NCBI GenBank assembly: GCA_039621445.1
Contig: CP154954.1
Location: 42,153,572-42,217,571 of the forward strand
Length of the DNA stretch: 64,000 nt
Origin: Euglena gracilis
Taxonomy: Eukaryota > Euglenida > Euglenophyceae > Euglenales
Reading direction: 5' to 3'
Part shown: positions 55,601 through 60,730 of the stretch, in pieces
How positions within the stretch are numbered: position 1 is the stretch's first letter
Layout: every line of letters starts with the position of its first letter
Program-made: the position numbers and the translations under genes
The notes under the pieces: generated by a model
Database searches by the model: none
The model's input: the letters and a program-made list of their open reading frames with translations, nothing else
Told to the model about the DNA's origin: nothing

Positions 55601-57607
55601 TGGAAGTTGGCGCCGCGTCTTTATTGTGAAGTGGAAGGGGACATTGCCACTGAATGGGATGTTGAAACAATGGAAGCTCTTGCACAATGCGCAAAAGAGT
55701 TGGTGTGCCGAGTTGTTTGTTTCAAACTGAGTCATGCACCCCCTGATTTTCATGGGGAAATGAAGCTGCTCGGAAAGGCCGACAGGATCCACTGCTACAG
55801 ATGCCTTGGGGACAGGCGTGGCAAAACACAGTAGGAGATAAATTCTGTCAATCTGTCAACAGTATCAGAAGCCCTTGTTTTCACCGATATGTAGAGTCCA
55901 TAGAGTAAAGACTTTTTTTTTCAGCACCCCGTGGGAATGGGAAGTGAAGAATTGTATTTATTTTTGAAACTCAGTTGCGCAATTGCGCAAGTGTTTGAAA
56001 TTTACACGCCTTTGCGCAATTACGCAAGCAGCTTTTTGGTTTTTGTTTGCGCGGTTGTGCAACGAAAGGGCGATAGGACTCTGGACATCCCGAACCCGTC
56101 ATTTTTGTCCCAAACGGCAGCCATTCTGGCAGCAGTTGTTGCCAGGCAGATACTCTTCGGAGCTTGTGAACTTGTCGATCAGCTCCCAGGTTCTTATCTG
56201 TGAAATTTGACTGCGTCTGAATGCGGCTCTCCCAAAAGGGCGAAAGGGGGAAAAGATACGGAGGAAAAAATGATGGGAAAAAGAACGATGGGAATAATTG
56301 GGGCACCCAATCATTTATGTTTCCCATCATTTTGCCTGGACCGTAAAATTAGGATTTCCAACATCAGATTAGGATTTTGGCTCCAAAAATTAGGAATATC
56401 TGGTGGTTTTCCAAAGAAACCTTTTAAGTCCACTTCACCCGAAATGGATTTGGCCAAGTCCACTTTACCCCAAAATGGACTTGGCCAAGTCCACCTTACC
56501 CCAAATGGACTTGGCCAACTCCATTTTACCCCAAAAGGACATTGCCAAGTCCACTTTACCTCAAATGGACTTGGCCAAATCCACTTTACCGCAAATGGAC
56601 TTGGCCAAGTCCACTTTTCCCCAAACGGACAAAATATTTTCTTAGAACCCTAGATGACAAATTAAAACAACAACAACAATAGTTATTTTTTGAAAAATAA
56701 CGTTTTTTTTAGTAAAAAAACTATCAACTTTGGCAAAAGGCCAAGCCATTTGCAAAAGAAATGCTGACAAACTGGACCAGACAGATGGCTGATTGTTGGT
56801 CATCATTCTCAATTTTTTTTCAAGAAAATCGCCCAGTCAAATTGAAGGCACAGTGACCTTGCAAGAGGAAGCGAAGCACTGCTTGGTCACTTGGCGTGAG
56901 CGATCGCAAGCAACCCCTGTACTCGTGGTCACGCTGCCCAAAGAAATGCTCCAACAGGGTGCCTTTCTGTTTGCTCTCCAAACCAGGACGTCCTCGGCGA
57001 TCCCCGCCGCCCTGTGTGGGGGATGCCTCCGAGGCCGAACAGCCCTCCATCACCGTGGCCAGCCGCCCAGGCTGGGGTGCCCCCCCAGTTGCACTGAGGC
57101 TTCTTGTCCGTTTATGACTTAACTTCGCTTCTGGCCCAGTTTGTGTGGTGTGTCTGGGGTGCCCCCCCCCCCTCCAGCAGGACGGCTGTGGTGGGTGGGG
57201 CGGGGGGGGGGCACCTCGTGAGACAGGGCTGGGCCGGGCCACCCCCCCCCGCCGCCCACCCCGGCGCTGCGGGCCGCCTGGCGCTGCTCTGTGTGGAGGC
57301 GGCGGCGTGCTGCCTGGTCGCCCTCGCCTTCATCATCAAGGCCATTGTGGCGTGGATCGAGAAGGTGTGGGCGGAGGGCCAGCGCACGGTGCGGGACCAG
57401 CGCCGAGGCCGGCCCCCGCTTTTTTTTTTTTTCTTTTTTTTTTTTATTTTTTTGTTTTTTTTTCCTTTTTTTTTTTGCCTTTTTTTTCTTGTTTATTTTT
57501 TTTGTTTAATTAGTTTTTTGGTTTTTTTTTTTCTTTTTTTTTTTTTTTTCTTTCTTTTTTTTTTTTTATTTTTCTTTTTTTTTTGTTTTCTTTTGTCTTT
57601 TTTTTTT

Positions 57608-57658
<51 letters not shown>

Positions 57659-58330
57659 TTTTTCTTTTTTTTTTTTTTTTTTGCCTTGCCCCTTGCCCTG
57701 GGCCCGTGGACACCGCCGGGTGGGGGACTGGGTGGGGGGAGGGCAGCCCCTGTCTCAGCATCATTTTCCCCTTTGGGGGGCGCTTTGGGGGGGCGTTGGG
57801 GCCGCTGTTTCCGCCGCCCGTGTCCCCCTGGGGGCGGCGGGGGCGTTGTGGGGGGCGGCCTCCCGCCGGCAGCAGCTGCTGACCTTCCTGGACCGGATGT
57901 ACCCGGCGTCCGTTGGCCAGCCTGCCGGTCACAAGCCAGCCCTCCTCAGCCGCAAAATCCACCCCTACCCCTTTCCCCAGGCCAATGATCAAACCTGTGT
58001 TTGCAGGAAGAGGATGATCAACGGATGAAGTGTGCCAAAAATGTCCTACAGCAAACGGGCAGCACCGCACCGCACAACAGCGTCGCCCACACTGCCCCCG
58101 TGACCGGCCGCCTGCCGTTGCCCGGGACCTCATCCTGACGCGGCCGCGGTGCGGTGGTATGATCAGCTTCATGGTGGCGGTGCCCCACGCCTCCGTCGTG
58201 TTCGCGGACATCCACGGCTTCACCAGCACCTGCCACCGCCTCACCGCGCAGCAGCTGATGGCCGGGGCTGCCCCAGTTCCAATGCGCTTTTCGTTCTCTG
58301 GCCTCCATCTGGCCCAAAGCCTTCCTGATG

Positions 58331-58396
<66 letters not shown>

Positions 58397-60688
58397 AAGA
58401 ATGGTTCATGCGTGCGGGTGTGTGTGCACTTGTCCTTCATGTGCATGCAGGTTGACCAAAGATTCTCAAACAAAATTTTTGGTAAGGACACAAATTTTGC
58501 TGCATTTTTTTTAACTGTAATTTCCAACCGGTTTCCCAACCAGGCGTCCGTTCAAGGGCTCCCAGCCAGCACCTGCCCGTGGGTTGGGCCAGATCCCGAG
58601 GCAGACCTTCCTCGGGTACACGTTCAGTGTGATGGACGTCGTGGCCAGCCGGGCCGGGATGTGCCGCGTGAAGCTGGTCGGGGACTGCTACATGGCGGTG
58701 GCTGGGCTGCCGGGCAGCGCTGACACGCCGTGCCGCAGCGCCGTCTTCTTCGCCACGTGGTGTGCCCAGGTCTTCAGCGACCGGCCTGCCCGCTGTGCAT
58801 GAACCCGAGCTGAGTCGTGTGGGGAATCTCACTGTCTTGACGCCAAACCCCACTGGTGTTTGTTTTCACCTGGCCCCTCCCCATGCCTGACAGGAATGGT
58901 GGCATGGTTGGTGTGATTGATCCCCGGGCCACGCATAATCCCTCTTTGATTTGACAAATGGATGATTGGAAACGAAGGAGGGGTGCCCGCCTGGGCAGGC
59001 ACTCCAAGGCACTCCTGATCCGACCTCCCCCCCGTGGGGGGTAGCGCACACGGCCAAAAGTGCCCTAGCACAGACCCCAGCGCCGAAGGCGCAGGGGAGC
59101 CAAGAATGGCCTATTTTCAAAAGAATGTGCCTGGGCACATGCCGAAATCAGACCCCATTAGTTGCACTAAGGCTTCTTGTCTGTTTATGGCTGGCGCCAA
59201 CTCCGCTTCTGGCCCAGTTTGCTGTGTAGTGGAGAAAGTTGTCAGACAGTCATGGTCCTCGCCGAAGTTTCCTGGGAGGGGCAAAGAAAGGGAACATGAC
59301 AGCTTGACATCGACCACCCCAGCACACCTTTTTGCCAGGAAGAGGTTCAAAGTATCATGCAAGCGTCATTCTTCCTAGCACAGGTATTTGCTTTTTGTGG
59401 TGTGTTCATTTCATTTTTTTTTGGTCATCAGTTTAGCTGTCTCAAAGCGTGGTGAGGGGGGTCGTCAGAAGGCAATGTGCAACAGCAGTCTTAGCGAGCC
59501 TTTTTGCTTTGTTCTGTCTCTTCCCTGTTTCGGGGGGGGGGGGTGGGCATGGAAGGCCATTGCGGCACAGGGGGGCAGCGGGCGCTACACCCACCCGCTG
59601 CAGAACCAGGCCACCATGGACGGATTGGCCGCCTTGGCTTGCAACAAGGGGCCCTGGCCGGACCCGTGGCGCACCGATTCCACCACCACCAGTGAGATCG
59701 GGGCCGGGCTCTATGGCTTCGCGTATGTGTGTACGTGCGTTCGTGCGTGTGTCCATTTGTGCATTTGTGCATTTGTGCATTTGTGCGGTGCGGTGCGTGT
59801 TTGCGTGTGTGTGTTTGCGTGTGTGTGCGTGTGCGCGCGCGCGTGTGTGTGTGTGTGTGTGTGCATGTGTGTTCCGTGTGTGCCCCAAGTGATCGGTGTG
59901 TTTGCCATTAAGAAAGGCTTGCGCCGCTGCCTTGATGCCTGCCTCCGCCCTCAGTGGCGCTGGGCGAAGTGAAGTGCCGTCCCTGGTGGAACCCGCAGGC
60001 CATGACGCTGGCCGGCCACGGCACGCCGTGCGTCCTGCGGTACGGCATCGCCACAGGCCGCGTCACGGCGGGCGTCCTCCCCGGCAACACCCCGCCCGCC
60101 CCGGCGCTGCTCCCCCCCCTACGACCCACCCCCCTGGTCGGAGGAGAGATTATCATTGGAGGGGACAGTCCTGTGTTTCTGCATTCTTGTGGACACTGCC
60201 GCTGCTGTTTTCGCCCCTGGGTGTTGCTAACCGTCAAAAGCCAAGAGCAGGCATCAACTCAAACCCGCCAATGCAGCCAAGTCTGCCCCGAAGATGTTCA
60301 GCGGGTAGTTTTGTTGCCCCAAAGTGGTTGACTTTTGCTTTCCACCGCGGCGCTGCTTTGCCGCTGTTGTGTGATGCCGGGGGTTCCGCCTGCCTGGCCT
60401 CTTCCAACCCCCCCCCCCCCATGCCTCGTCCCTCCGGCCACGCGGGGGCCGCCGGGATCCTGGACGTGTGGGGCAAGGTGGTCACCTTCGCCAACCAGAT
60501 GGAGCGCCTCAGCCAGCCGGGGCGGGTCCTCCTCTGCTCCCAGACGTACAAGTCTGTCACGCCCAGGGCGGCGGGCAGCCTGCCCGCCCGGCAATGACGT
60601 ACTCCTTTAGGGGGCGGCGACCTCTGGAAGGGGGGACAGGTGTCCTTGCCACCAGGTAAAGGTCAGACAGGGAGACAGACACATACAC

Positions 60689-60730
<42 letters not shown>

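Noticed and set aside
57104-58244. Phe-rich (+) and Lys-rich (-) frames
   Set aside because: Produced by the 260-bp T-run. Only the part before the run (membrane helix) and after it (pre-cyclase helix) is accepted, as separate exons.
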